A stretch of DNA of 14,627 nt from the NCBI GenBank assembly GCA_948801035.1, contig CAQHJP010000003.1, forward strand, positions 1 to 14,627, read 5' to 3'. Below, piece after piece: positions 6,939-14,060 of this stretch; position 1 is the stretch's first letter, and every line of letters begins with the position of its first letter. The position numbers and the translations under genes are program-made. The notes below the pieces were generated by a model, which made no database searches, was not told where the DNA came from, and worked only from the letters and a program-made list of their open reading frames with translations. The stretch comes from an uncultured Bacilli bacterium. Lineage in GTDB: Bacteria; Bacillota_I; Bacilli_A; RF39; UBA660.

Positions 6939-9749
6939 TTATTTTATAACTATGTTAACTAATTTTTTAGGTACAGTAATAATTTTTACTATCTGTTTAT
7001 CTTCAATATATTTTTTAACATTTTCTAAATTCTTAGATAATTCTTCCATTTCTTCTTTTTTAGTTTCCATAGAAACTTCTATTTTTCCTCTTACTTTACC
7101 ATTTACTTGTACAATCATCGTAAATGTTTCTTCTTGTATTTTATTCACATCATAAGTAGGCCAAGGTTCATAAGCAATCGTTTTTGTATTACCCATAAAC
7201 TCCCATAACTCTTCTGTTATATATGGACATATTGGATTTAATAATTTAATAAACCCTAAAGCATAATCTTTAGTAAAAACATCTTCTTTATAAACAGCAT
7301 TTACAAATATCATTAATTGACTTATTGCTGTATTAAAATTAAGTGATTCATAATCTTCAGTTACTTTTTTAACAGTTTGATTATATATTTTTTCTAAATT
7401 TTTATTAGGCTCATCTTTTATTTTATTCTCTTCTGTATAAAGCCTATATACTCTATCTAAAAATTTGCGTGCCGCTATAACACCAGTTTTACTCCATGGC
7501 TTATCAGCCTCAAGTGGTCCCATAAACATTTCATAAAGTCTTAAAGTATCAGCACCATACATGTTTACAATATCATTAGGATTAACACAATATTCTGGAA
7601 ATCTTTTTCCCATTTTAATATTATTTTCACCTAAAATCATACCTTGATGAACTAATTTTTTAAATGGTTCAGCACAACTTACAATACCCTTATCATATAA
7701 ATAATTATTCCACATTCTAGAATATAATAAATGTCCAACAGCATGTTCTGGTCCACCTACATATAAATCAACTGGCATCCAGTGATCAAGTAATTTTTTA
7801 TCTGCAAGACACTTATCATTAAGTGGATCTATATATCTTAAGAAATACCAACTAGATCCAGCACTTCCTGGCATAGTAGATGTTTCTCTTAAAGCGTTTT
7901 TACCATTAACTGATACATTAACCCAATCCTTAGCATCTTCAAGTGGAGCTTTCCCATTTTTTGATTTATAATTTTCTAGTTCTGGAAGTATAAGTGGTAA
8001 TTCGCTATCATCAATAGCTGTATTAGTTCCATCTTTAAAATGCACAACTGGAATTGGTTCTCCCCAATATCTTTGACGAGCAAAAATCCATTCTCTTAAA
8101 CGATAATTAACTTTACTAGAGCCCATTTTATTATCACTTAAATATTTAATCATTTTATCAATTGCATCTTGTTTATTAAGTCCATTTAAAAACTCAGAAT
8201 TAATATGAACACCATCATTTTCCATTGCTCCACTAGTAGAATAAGAATATATTTTTAAATGTAGTTCATCCTTAATTTCATTTTTAATAACATCTTCGCT
8301 TACCCACTCAACTTTAAATTTTTCATCTTCATCTAAATTTTGTGGAACTTGATGATCAGATTTTAAATTAAATAATAATCCAGTTGCTTCAATATTAAAA
8401 TATTTATCTTTGTTGTAAGCGTAATAGTGATGATTTACCTTAAATGTTTCTTTTACTAATTCTACATCATCATAACCAGTTTCTTCAGTTATTTCTCTTA
8501 AAGCACAAGTAAGTGCATCCTCACCATCTTTTCTTGTACCCCCAATAAATAATCTTCCACCTAACTTACCCCAGTTAATAGTTAGATATTTATTAGTTTT
8601 AGGATCATACAAAATAGCAACAATACTATCTTTGTGAGTTTCATTTTCGCCCAAAACACCAGTTACTTCTTCTAAAACTTGAACTATATCAAGATTAAAT
8701 TTCTTAGCAAATTCATAATCACGACTATCATGTGCAGGAACAGCCATTATAGCACCTGTACCATAGCTTGATAAAACATAATCTGATATCCAAATAGGTA
8801 TACTTTTATTATTTACAGGATTAATTGCATAAGCACCAGTAAATACACCTGTTTTATCCTTATTAAGTTCTGTTCTTTCCATATCTGACTTTAAAGAACA
8901 AGCTTTTTTATATTTTTCTACTTCATTTTTATATTCACTAGTAGTTATTTTATCTACAAGCTCATGTTCTGGAGCTAAAACACAATAAGTTGCTCCAAAT
9001 AAAGTATCACATCTAGTTGTAAAAACTGTAAATGAACTATCAGTACCTTTTACTTTAAAATAAACATGTGCCCCCATACTCTTTCCAATCCAATTTCTTT
9101 GCATTTCTTTAGTAGATTCTGGCCAATCTAAATCATTTAAATTTTCAAGCAATCTATCAGCATATTTAACAATATCTATTACCCATTGTTTCATATTTTT
9201 ACGAACCACTGGATATCCACCACGTTCTGATTTACCATCAATAATTTCATCATTTGCTAAAACAGTACCTAACTCTTCACACCAATTTACTGGCATATCT
9301 ACATATTTAGCCAAACCATCATTATAAAGTTGTTTAAATATCCACTGTGTCCATTTATAAAATTTAGGATCATGTGTTGATATTTCTAAGCTCCAATCAT
9401 AAGAAAAACCTAAAGATTTAAGTTGACTTCTAAATGTCTTTATATTACTATCAGTAAATCCACTAGGATGTTTCCCTGTTTTTATTGCAAATTGTTCTGC
9501 AGGAAGTCCAAATGAATCAAAACCCATTGGGTGAAGTACATTAAATCCTTGCATACGTTTTAACCTAGCTATAATATCAGTTGCAGTATATCCTTCAGGG
9601 TGACCTGCATGAAGCCCTACCCCAGATGGATAAGGAAACATATCAAGTACATAATATTTAGGTTTAGAAAAATCCCAAATATCAGTTTTAAAAGTTTTAT
9701 TTTCTTCCCAGTATTTATTCCATTTTTCTTCTATTTGTTTTGTATTCAT
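6939..9749 (-). CDS. leuS: Leucyl-tRNA synthetase with a Nudix hydrolase domain inserted in the CP1 editing domain
   Basis: LeuRS charges tRNA(Leu). The 936-residue product is about 130 residues longer than typical Bacillus LeuRS (about 804). The class I core has PYPSGVGLHAGH at 39-50 (HAGH is the HIGH box). The CP1 editing domain retains the Thr-rich motif TTRCDT (244-249) and GTGAIMAVPAHDSRDYEF (330-347) with the essential Asp344. Right after it, about residues 362-507, a complete Nudix domain is inserted; CP1 then resumes with NDGVHINSEFLNGL. The VNYRLREW...SRQRYWG-type segment follows (ARQRYWG 557-563). The KMSKS loop is KMGKR at 712-716. The C-terminal domain with VNGKVRGKI (882-890) is present. 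The ATG at 9749 follows AAGGAG and overlaps the upstream stop as ATGA. The frame is intact across the insertion, so this is a real fusion and not a frameshift artefact. Confidence 0.97.
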   Translation of the reverse strand: MNTKQIEEKWNKYWEENKTFKTDIWDFSKPKYYVLDMFPYPSGVGLHAGHPEGYTATDIIARLKRMQGFNVLHPMGFDSFGLPAEQFAIKTGKHPSGFTDSNIKTFRSQLKSLGFSYDWSLEISTHDPKFYKWTQWIFKQLYNDGLAKYVDMPVNWCEELGTVLANDEIIDGKSERGGYPVVRKNMKQWVIDIVKYADRLLENLNDLDWPESTKEMQRNWIGKSMGAHVYFKVKGTDSSFTVFTTRCDTLFGATYCVLAPEHELVDKITTSEYKNEVEKYKKACSLKSDMERTELNKDKTGVFTGAYAINPVNNKSIPIWISDYVLSSYGTGAIMAVPAHDSRDYEFAKKFNLDIVQVLEEVTGVLGENETHKDSIVAILYDPKTNKYLTINWGKLGGRLFIGGTRKDGEDALTCALREITEETGYDDVELVKETFKVNHHYYAYNKDKYFNIEATGLLFNLKSDHQVPQNLDEDEKFKVEWVSEDVIKNEIKDELHLKIYSYSTSGAMENDGVHINSEFLNGLNKQDAIDKMIKYLSDNKMGSSKVNYRLREWIFARQRYWGEPIPVVHFKDGTNTAIDDSELPLILPELENYKSKNGKAPLEDAKDWVNVSVNGKNALRETSTMPGSAGSSWYFLRYIDPLNDKCLADKKLLDHWMPVDLYVGGPEHAVGHLLYSRMWNNYLYDKGIVSCAEPFKKLVHQGMILGENNIKMGKRFPEYCVNPNDIVNMYGADTLRLYEMFMGPLEADKPWSKTGVIAARKFLDRVYRLYTEENKIKDEPNKNLEKIYNQTVKKVTEDYESLNFNTAISQLMIFVNAVYKEDVFTKDYALGFIKLLNPICPYITEELWEFMGNTKTIAYEPWPTYDVNKIQEETFTMIVQVNGKVRGKIEVSMETKKEEMEELSKNLENVKKYIEDKQIVKIITVPKKLVNIVIK
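8229..8666 (-). other. Inserted Nudix hydrolase domain within LeuRS
   Basis: This segment encodes about residues 362-507 of LeuRS. Residues 404-426 match the Nudix box Gx5Ex7REUxEExGU at every catalytic position: Gly404, Glu410, Arg418, Glu419, Glu422, Glu423 and Gly425, with Tyr426 at the last hydrophobic place. A strand DSIVAILYDP precedes it and NIEATGLLFNL plus FKVEWVS follow, as in Nudix folds, which usually have a W(V/L) strand near the end. Nudix enzymes hydrolyse nucleoside diphosphates linked to another group using Mg2+ held by the box glutamates. The substrate here is unknown. I recall similar insertions in LeuRS of some candidate-phyla bacteria, but cannot confirm that here. Confidence 0.93.
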
Positions 9750-10090
9750 TTTAAATTCTCCTTCTTTAAATAAATTCCGATAAAGTGATATGTTATTAAT
9801 ATAAGAGGTATTATAGATGATAATCCTATCAATAAAATATATATAAAATTATTAGTAACTGTTGTTAGTGAAAATGATAAAGCTATTATAAAAGAATTAT
9901 TAATACTTATGATATTTATAAATTTCTTTATATTTATTTTTTTAGGATCTAAATTATATCTTTTAACAAAAAACATTACTTGATTACTATTTCTAAATTT
10001 CTCGTATTTTTTCACTTGAAGTACAACTGTTATAAAATAAAATAAGTAAATGACAGTAAAACCTATTAAAAACCAAATTAAATATTTCAT
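9746..10090 (-). CDS. Small three-helix membrane protein of unknown function, first gene of the leuS operon
   Basis: I do not recognise a named family. The 114-residue product has three likely membrane helices, at about 2-24, 58-78 and 82-106, with a basic cytoplasmic-looking loop between the first two (VKKYEKFRNSN, FVKRYNLDPKKINIKKF). It ends in a short Lys-rich tail. The ATG at 10090 is preceded by AGGAGG at good spacing, and a promoter with near-consensus spacing lies just upstream. The stop overlaps the leuS start in an ATGA arrangement, so leuS translation is probably coupled to it. That coupling and a clean ribosome-binding site make the gene real. The sequence shows no enzymatic motif. 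Being first in a synthetase operon does not by itself imply a link to translation. Confidence 0.8.
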   Translation of the reverse strand: MKYLIWFLIGFTVIYLFYFITVVLQVKKYEKFRNSNQVMFFVKRYNLDPKKINIKKFINIISINNSFIIALSFSLTTVTNNFIYILLIGLSSIIPLILITYHFIGIYLKKENLK

Positions 10091-10116
10091 AAATCCTCCT
10101 AAGTAACCATGTAATT

Positions 10117-10145
10117 ATTATATTATAATATTTAAATATTTACAA
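10117..10145 (-). promoter_or_regulatory. Probable sigma-A promoter of the membrane-protein/leuS/metG operon
   Basis: On the minus strand, TTGTAA (10140-10145) and TATAAT (10117-10122) are separated by exactly 17 bases; the -10 is consensus and the -35 matches four of six positions. The expected start is about 20 bases before the ATG at 10090, leaving room for the AGGAGG ribosome-binding site. The spacer contains a perfect 14-base palindrome (10127-10140) that could bind a dimeric regulator or be AT-rich chance. Confidence 0.6.
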
Positions 10146-10151
10146 TATTTA

Positions 10152-11147
10152 CTATTTTAAAATTTTATAATATTTTAAAGTAGTAATAATTAAAATAGAT
10201 ATAGGAAGTGAAATAACTATTCCAAATAAATTAAATAATTTGCCCATTATAAATACACTTATTATATTTACTAAAGGATTTAATTTATTAGTTTTACCAT
10301 ATACATATGGATTTATTATATAATTATCAAAAACTGAAAGTATTAAATTAATAATTAAAACTGTAATACCCAAGTTATAAGATATACTAAAAGAACATAT
10401 CAAAGATATTATAAAACTAATAATAAAACCAAAACAAGGTATTATATTAAGTATTCCAGCAAGAAAACCAAGTAATAAATAATTAGGAAGACCGACTAAA
10501 AAATAAATAAAAGAATATTCAAAAAAAGAAATTAAAACCAAGTATAAAAAGCCTTTTGTATATTTATTAAGTTCATAATCAAGTAATTTAAAATAGTTAA
10601 ATAAATTAAATTTAGATATAAAATTTTTAAAACAAGTTCTTATATTATCCATATCATATAAAAAGTAAAATGAACTAATTATAACTATAACAACCGAACT
10701 TATAAAAGAAAGAGAAAAATTTATAGTAAACACTATATTATTTGTTATATTTTTAAAAATATAATCAAATAAATAATTTAAATTATTTTCTATAAAATCA
10801 AGATTAATACTATATTTAAATGAAAAAGTTTTAATAAAATTTAATATTAAACTTATTAAATTAAGTGTATCATAAGATACCCTAATAATTAAATTAATAA
10901 ATAAAAATACGATTAACAAAATTAAAACTATTAATATTATCATAGCTAATTTTTTATTTAATTTTTTACTTATTTCTTTAAAAATAGGATGTAAAACATA
11001 TGCTATCATAAAAGAAATTATTAAAGGTATTAATAAATTATATATTTTAGAAATTAAAAAAAACCAAAAATCGATTGACTTTATACCTAAGTATAAAACC
11101 AAGCTCATTAAGGTTATATTTATAAGGCGATAATCTAATTTTTTCAT
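10152..11147 (-). CDS. AI-2E/PerM family membrane protein (putative transporter)
   Basis: The 331-residue product is almost entirely hydrophobic with several membrane helices and matches the AI-2E transporter (PerM/YtvI-type) layout. An N-terminal pair of helices (about 30-90) leads into IAYVLHPIFKEISKK, the family's 'P-x-x-x' loop. A soluble middle part follows, then the conserved C-terminal block: LPNYLLLGFLAGILNIIPCF, then a DNYIINPYVYGKTNKLNP stretch and IMGKLFNLFGIVISLPI near the end. Some members export autoinducer-2 and others act as Na+/H+ antiporters or have no known substrate, so no substrate is proposed. The ATG begins two bases after the dtd stop and the gene probably ends the rel operon. 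No clear terminator follows; the next promoter begins within ten bases of its stop. Confidence 0.85.
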   Translation of the reverse strand: MKKLDYRLINITLMSLVLYLGIKSIDFWFFLISKIYNLLIPLIISFMIAYVLHPIFKEISKKLNKKLAMIILIVLILLIVFLFINLIIRVSYDTLNLISLILNFIKTFSFKYSINLDFIENNLNYLFDYIFKNITNNIVFTINFSLSFISSVVIVIISSFYFLYDMDNIRTCFKNFISKFNLFNYFKLLDYELNKYTKGFLYLVLISFFEYSFIYFLVGLPNYLLLGFLAGILNIIPCFGFIISFIISLICSFSISYNLGITVLIINLILSVFDNYIINPYVYGKTNKLNPLVNIISVFIMGKLFNLFGIVISLPISILIITTLKYYKILK

Positions 11148-11149
11148 GA

Positions 11150-11587
11150 TTACTCACTTTCTAATAAAATACTAACTGGTCCACTATTTGTAATTGATAC
11201 TTCCATGTCACTTTGAAATATTCCTGTTTGGGTGTTAACGTAACTTCTTAGTTTTTCATTAAATTTATCATATAATATTTTTGCATTTTCTGCAGGAAGC
11301 GCATTTACATAACTTGGACGATTACCTTTCTTACAATTTGCGTAAAGTGTAAACTGTGAAATACTTAATATACTTCCTTTAACATCTAATATACTTTTAT
11401 TCATTATATGATTTTCATCATCAAAAATTCTTAAATTAACTATTTTTTTAACTAAGTAATCTATATCTTTTTCTGTATCACCAATCTTAAATCCAACTAA
11501 TAAAACAAGTCCAAAATCTATACTGCCTACTTCTATATTATTTACTTTGACACTAGATTTTTTACTTCTTTGAACAAGTACTCTCAT
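11150..11587 (-). CDS. dtd: D-aminoacyl-tRNA deacylase
   Basis: DTD removes D-amino acids (and glycine mischarged on tRNA(Ala)) from tRNA, keeping the translation pool clean. The 145-residue length is normal. Both active-site motifs are visible: SQFTLYA at 77-83 (family SQxT) and TNSGPVS at 133-139, which carries the Gly-cisPro pair that excludes L-aminoacyl groups; the last residue is Ser where Thr is common. The N-terminus MRVLVQRSKKSSVKV is typical. The start overlaps the rel stop in an ATGA arrangement, so the two are translationally coupled. The rel-dtd order is the same as in Bacillus subtilis. Confidence 0.96.
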   Translation of the reverse strand: MRVLVQRSKKSSVKVNNIEVGSIDFGLVLLVGFKIGDTEKDIDYLVKKIVNLRIFDDENHIMNKSILDVKGSILSISQFTLYANCKKGNRPSYVNALPAENAKILYDKFNEKLRSYVNTQTGIFQSDMEVSITNSGPVSILLESE

Positions 11588-13710
11588 AAAAATTTTCTCT
11601 CTACTGAAATAATTGAAGATAACATTTCTAAATCAAATATATATTTATTCAATTCAGTAACACTTGATGTAAGTACTGTTATTTCGTATAATTCATCAAC
11701 TTGTAATGTTTTTATACTTTCAACTACAATATTTGTATTTGATGTCTTAGCTATAATATTTACAAGCATATTTTTAGATCCATCAGCTCTTATAAGTAGT
11801 GTTGTTGGATATTTTTTAGACACATTTAACCAAGCTACATCAATTATTCTACTATCTACTTCACTTATATTAGGACAACTTATTCTATGAACTGTTATAC
11901 CATTTCCCTTAGTTATATATCCAACTATCCTATCTTCATAAACAGGTTTACAACAAGAAGCTAAATTAACTTTAATATTACTCGTACCATCTACTATAAT
12001 ATCGCCTTTTACCATAGGACTTGTGACAACTTTATTATTAGTTTTTTTAAGTATTAAATCTTCTTTAGTTTCATTTTTAACTTCTTCAAAAATACTTTCT
12101 ATATTAATTTTATTAGTTGCCAGTAAAATATACACTTCAGATATATCTGTACACTTAATATCATGTAATATTTTACTTAAATTTTCCTCTTTATAAAATG
12201 AATTTATAGGTATTTTTCGTCTTTTTAATTCTGATTTTAATATCTCTTCGCCCTTTAATACATTAATAGATTTTTCATTTTTACTCAAATAACTTTTAAT
12301 TTTATTTTTAGCCCCTGTTGTTTTACACATATTAATCCATTCATAAGATGGACTTTGATTTTTATTAGTATTTATTTTTATAATATCATTATCTTTAAGT
12401 TCATAATCAAGAGGTACAATATTGTCATTTACTATAGCACTTACCATAGTATCCCCTACTTTAGAATGAACTCTATATGCAAAATCAATAGGTGTAGAAC
12501 CTATTGGTAGTTCTATAACATCTCCTTTAGGTGTAAATACATAAATATTATCATTTAGTATATCTTCCTTTACTGATTTCATATACTCATTATCATCTGT
12601 TGTAGTATTTAAATCCATAAGAACTCTAAAAAACTGTAATTTTTGTTCCATACTATTTTGCATATCAGACTTGCCTTCTTTATATGACCAGTGTGAAGCA
12701 ATACCATTTTCAGCTACCTTATCCATTTCATATGTTCTTATTTGAATCTCAAAAATACGTTCATCTATTCCAAAAACAGTTGTATGCAAAGACTGGTACA
12801 TATTTGTTTTTGGCATAGCTATATAATCTTTAAATCTTTTAGGCATTGGCTTAAATTTTGAATGAATATATCCAAGTGCTTGATAGCACTCTTCTTCTTT
12901 AGAAACAAATACTCTAAGTGCTAAAAAATCATATATTTCATTAAACTTTTTACCTTTATCTAATTTTTTATAAATACTATAAATACTCTTACTTCTACCT
13001 TTAATTTCATGCTTTATTCCATGTTCATTTAAAATATTTGAAACACTTTCAATCATCTTAGAAACATACATATCACGCTGTTTTTTAGTTGCATTAACTT
13101 GTTCAACTATTTGAAAATAAACATCAGGTTTTAAATATCTTAGTGATAAATCTTCAAGTTCCGATTTAATACTACCAATACCTAATCTATGAGCAATTGG
13201 AGTTAAGATATCCAGTGTTTCCTTAGCATTAGCTTTTTGATTTTCTACAGGAAGAGCCCAAAGTGTTCTCATATTATGAAGTCTATCTGCTAGTTTTAAA
13301 AAAATTACCCTTACATCTTCAGTCATACCCACTAATATTTTTCTTTGTGTTGAAATTTCTGAATCATTTTCTTTAGATAAATTTAATTTATTAATTTTAG
13401 TAATACCATCTACTAATTTTGAAATTGATGGTCCAAATTCACTTTCTAATTCATCTAAAGTTGTATCTGTTTCTTCTACTATATCATGTAAAAGTGCCGC
13501 AGTAATTGTATCACAATCTGCATGTATTGTTGATAAAATAAAAGCAACATTTAAAGGATGAATAATATAATCTTCGCCACTTAATCTTTTTTGATTCAAA
13601 TGTTTTTTAAAAGCATAATCATATGCTTTTTCTATCACACTAAAAGAATCCGTATTTAAATAGGATAAATTATTTTCAAGTTCTTTTAAAGTATTAATTT
13701 TTATATACAT
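11584..13710 (-). CDS. rel: Bifunctional (p)ppGpp synthetase/hydrolase, long Rel (RelA/SpoT family)
   Basis: Rel makes (p)ppGpp on ribosomes with uncharged tRNA and degrades it otherwise. I choose the ATG at 13710 (708 residues): GAGGAG lies eight bases before it, while an in-frame GTG at 13719 overlaps that site. Domains in order: HD hydrolase (about 25-200) with Arg42, His51, His75-Asp76, and LADRLHNMRTL bearing Asp142 and Asn146; synthetase (about 230-345) with GRSKSIYSIYKKL, EIYDFLALRV (Asp261), KDYIAMPKTNMYQSLHTT and EIQIRT; TGS (about 388-450); a helical part; the zinc-finger-like domain with Cys586-Cys587 and Cys612; and a C-terminal ACT domain (about 635-708). The hydrolase dyad normally Glu-Asp in HDxxEDT reads Glu79-Glu80. 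Length is close to the 734-residue Bacillus enzyme. It is coupled to the ComN-like gene upstream and to dtd downstream. Confidence 0.97.
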   Translation of the reverse strand: MYIKINTLKELENNLSYLNTDSFSVIEKAYDYAFKKHLNQKRLSGEDYIIHPLNVAFILSTIHADCDTITAALLHDIVEETDTTLDELESEFGPSISKLVDGITKINKLNLSKENDSEISTQRKILVGMTEDVRVIFLKLADRLHNMRTLWALPVENQKANAKETLDILTPIAHRLGIGSIKSELEDLSLRYLKPDVYFQIVEQVNATKKQRDMYVSKMIESVSNILNEHGIKHEIKGRSKSIYSIYKKLDKGKKFNEIYDFLALRVFVSKEEECYQALGYIHSKFKPMPKRFKDYIAMPKTNMYQSLHTTVFGIDERIFEIQIRTYEMDKVAENGIASHWSYKEGKSDMQNSMEQKLQFFRVLMDLNTTTDDNEYMKSVKEDILNDNIYVFTPKGDVIELPIGSTPIDFAYRVHSKVGDTMVSAIVNDNIVPLDYELKDNDIIKINTNKNQSPSYEWINMCKTTGAKNKIKSYLSKNEKSINVLKGEEILKSELKRRKIPINSFYKEENLSKILHDIKCTDISEVYILLATNKINIESIFEEVKNETKEDLILKKTNNKVVTSPMVKGDIIVDGTSNIKVNLASCCKPVYEDRIVGYITKGNGITVHRISCPNISEVDSRIIDVAWLNVSKKYPTTLLIRADGSKNMLVNIIAKTSNTNIVVESIKTLQVDELYEITVLTSSVTELNKYIFDLEMLSSIISVERKFL

Positions 13711-13715
13711 ACTAT

Positions 13716-13982
13716 TCACTCCTCTAAATTAGGATTTCTTAACTCATTATTTAATTTTTGTTTTAAATATAAATCTATTTGCATATTACTAGTACTTAAT
13801 ATATCACTAACCATTTCAGATATAGATAAATTTTTAGATTTCTTCCATTTAACTTCTTTAAAATAATTCCATATATCCTCTATTTTTATATAATCATATC
13901 CATATCTTTTCATTTCACTTTGTTTTGCTTTTAAAGCAGGTTTTATATGCTCATATAATTCTTTTAAACTACTGAATTCCAT
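13716..13982 (-). CDS. ComN-like post-transcriptional regulator
   Basis: The 88-residue product resembles the small ComN (YrzD) family of Bacilli. The shared pattern is an early IKPALKAKQSE helix, GYDYIKIEDIWNYF (family G-Y-x-x-V/I-x-x-x-D-x-W-x-Y), a basic W-K-K stretch (KWKKSKN), and then EMVSDILS. In B. subtilis ComN affects comE mRNA after transcription and localises with DivIVA at division sites. Neighbours support the call: in Bacillus comN lies near spoVB with rel and dtd in the same region, and here a SpoVB-like gene is divergent and rel follows directly. The ATG at 13982 follows AAGGATG. Its last codons, GAG GAG TGA, double as the rel ribosome-binding site. Function in this organism, especially any competence role, is not shown by the sequence. 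Confidence 0.7.
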   Translation of the reverse strand: MEFSSLKELYEHIKPALKAKQSEMKRYGYDYIKIEDIWNYFKEVKWKKSKNLSISEMVSDILSTSNMQIDLYLKQKLNNELRNPNLEE

Positions 13983-14060
13983 AATTTCACATCCTTAATA
14001 TTTTTTTAAACAACTACATATATATTATATAAGAATATCAAATTTTTTTAAAGGTGATTT
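13983..14060 (-). promoter_or_regulatory. Divergent intergenic region with a promoter for the ComN-like/rel operon
   Basis: This 78-base gap separates the minus-strand rel operon from the plus-strand flippase. On the minus strand, TTTAAA (14047-14052), a 17-base spacer and consensus TATAAT (14024-14029) form a plausible sigma-A promoter about 40 bases before the ATG. The same AT-rich core (ATATATTATATAA) offers a plus-strand -10 for the flippase but no clear -35. AAGGTGA at 14051-14057 is the flippase ribosome-binding site. Confidence 0.45.

Noticed and set aside
6952..7155. Plus-strand open frame of 67 codons
   Set aside because: It lies wholly antisense to the conserved C-terminus of leuS, has no recognisable motif and its hydrophobicity is what antisense of this coding sequence produces.
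8229..8666. Nudix segment as a separate gene or an assembly chimera
   Set aside because: The frame is continuous on both sides, LeuRS motifs resume in register, and no start codon with a ribosome-binding site or stop separates it.
10091..10151. T-box or other leader RNA before the leuS operon
   Set aside because: The gap is only 61 bases and is filled by a promoter and a ribosome-binding site; no T-box core or long structured leader fits.
11570..11890. Plus-strand open frame of 106 codons
   Set aside because: It is antisense to the C-terminal ACT and zinc-finger-like part of rel, which is clearly coding; no family resemblance.
13711..13719. GTG start extending rel by three residues
   Set aside because: The GTG overlaps the GAGGAG ribosome-binding site; the ATG at 13710 is at the right distance from it.
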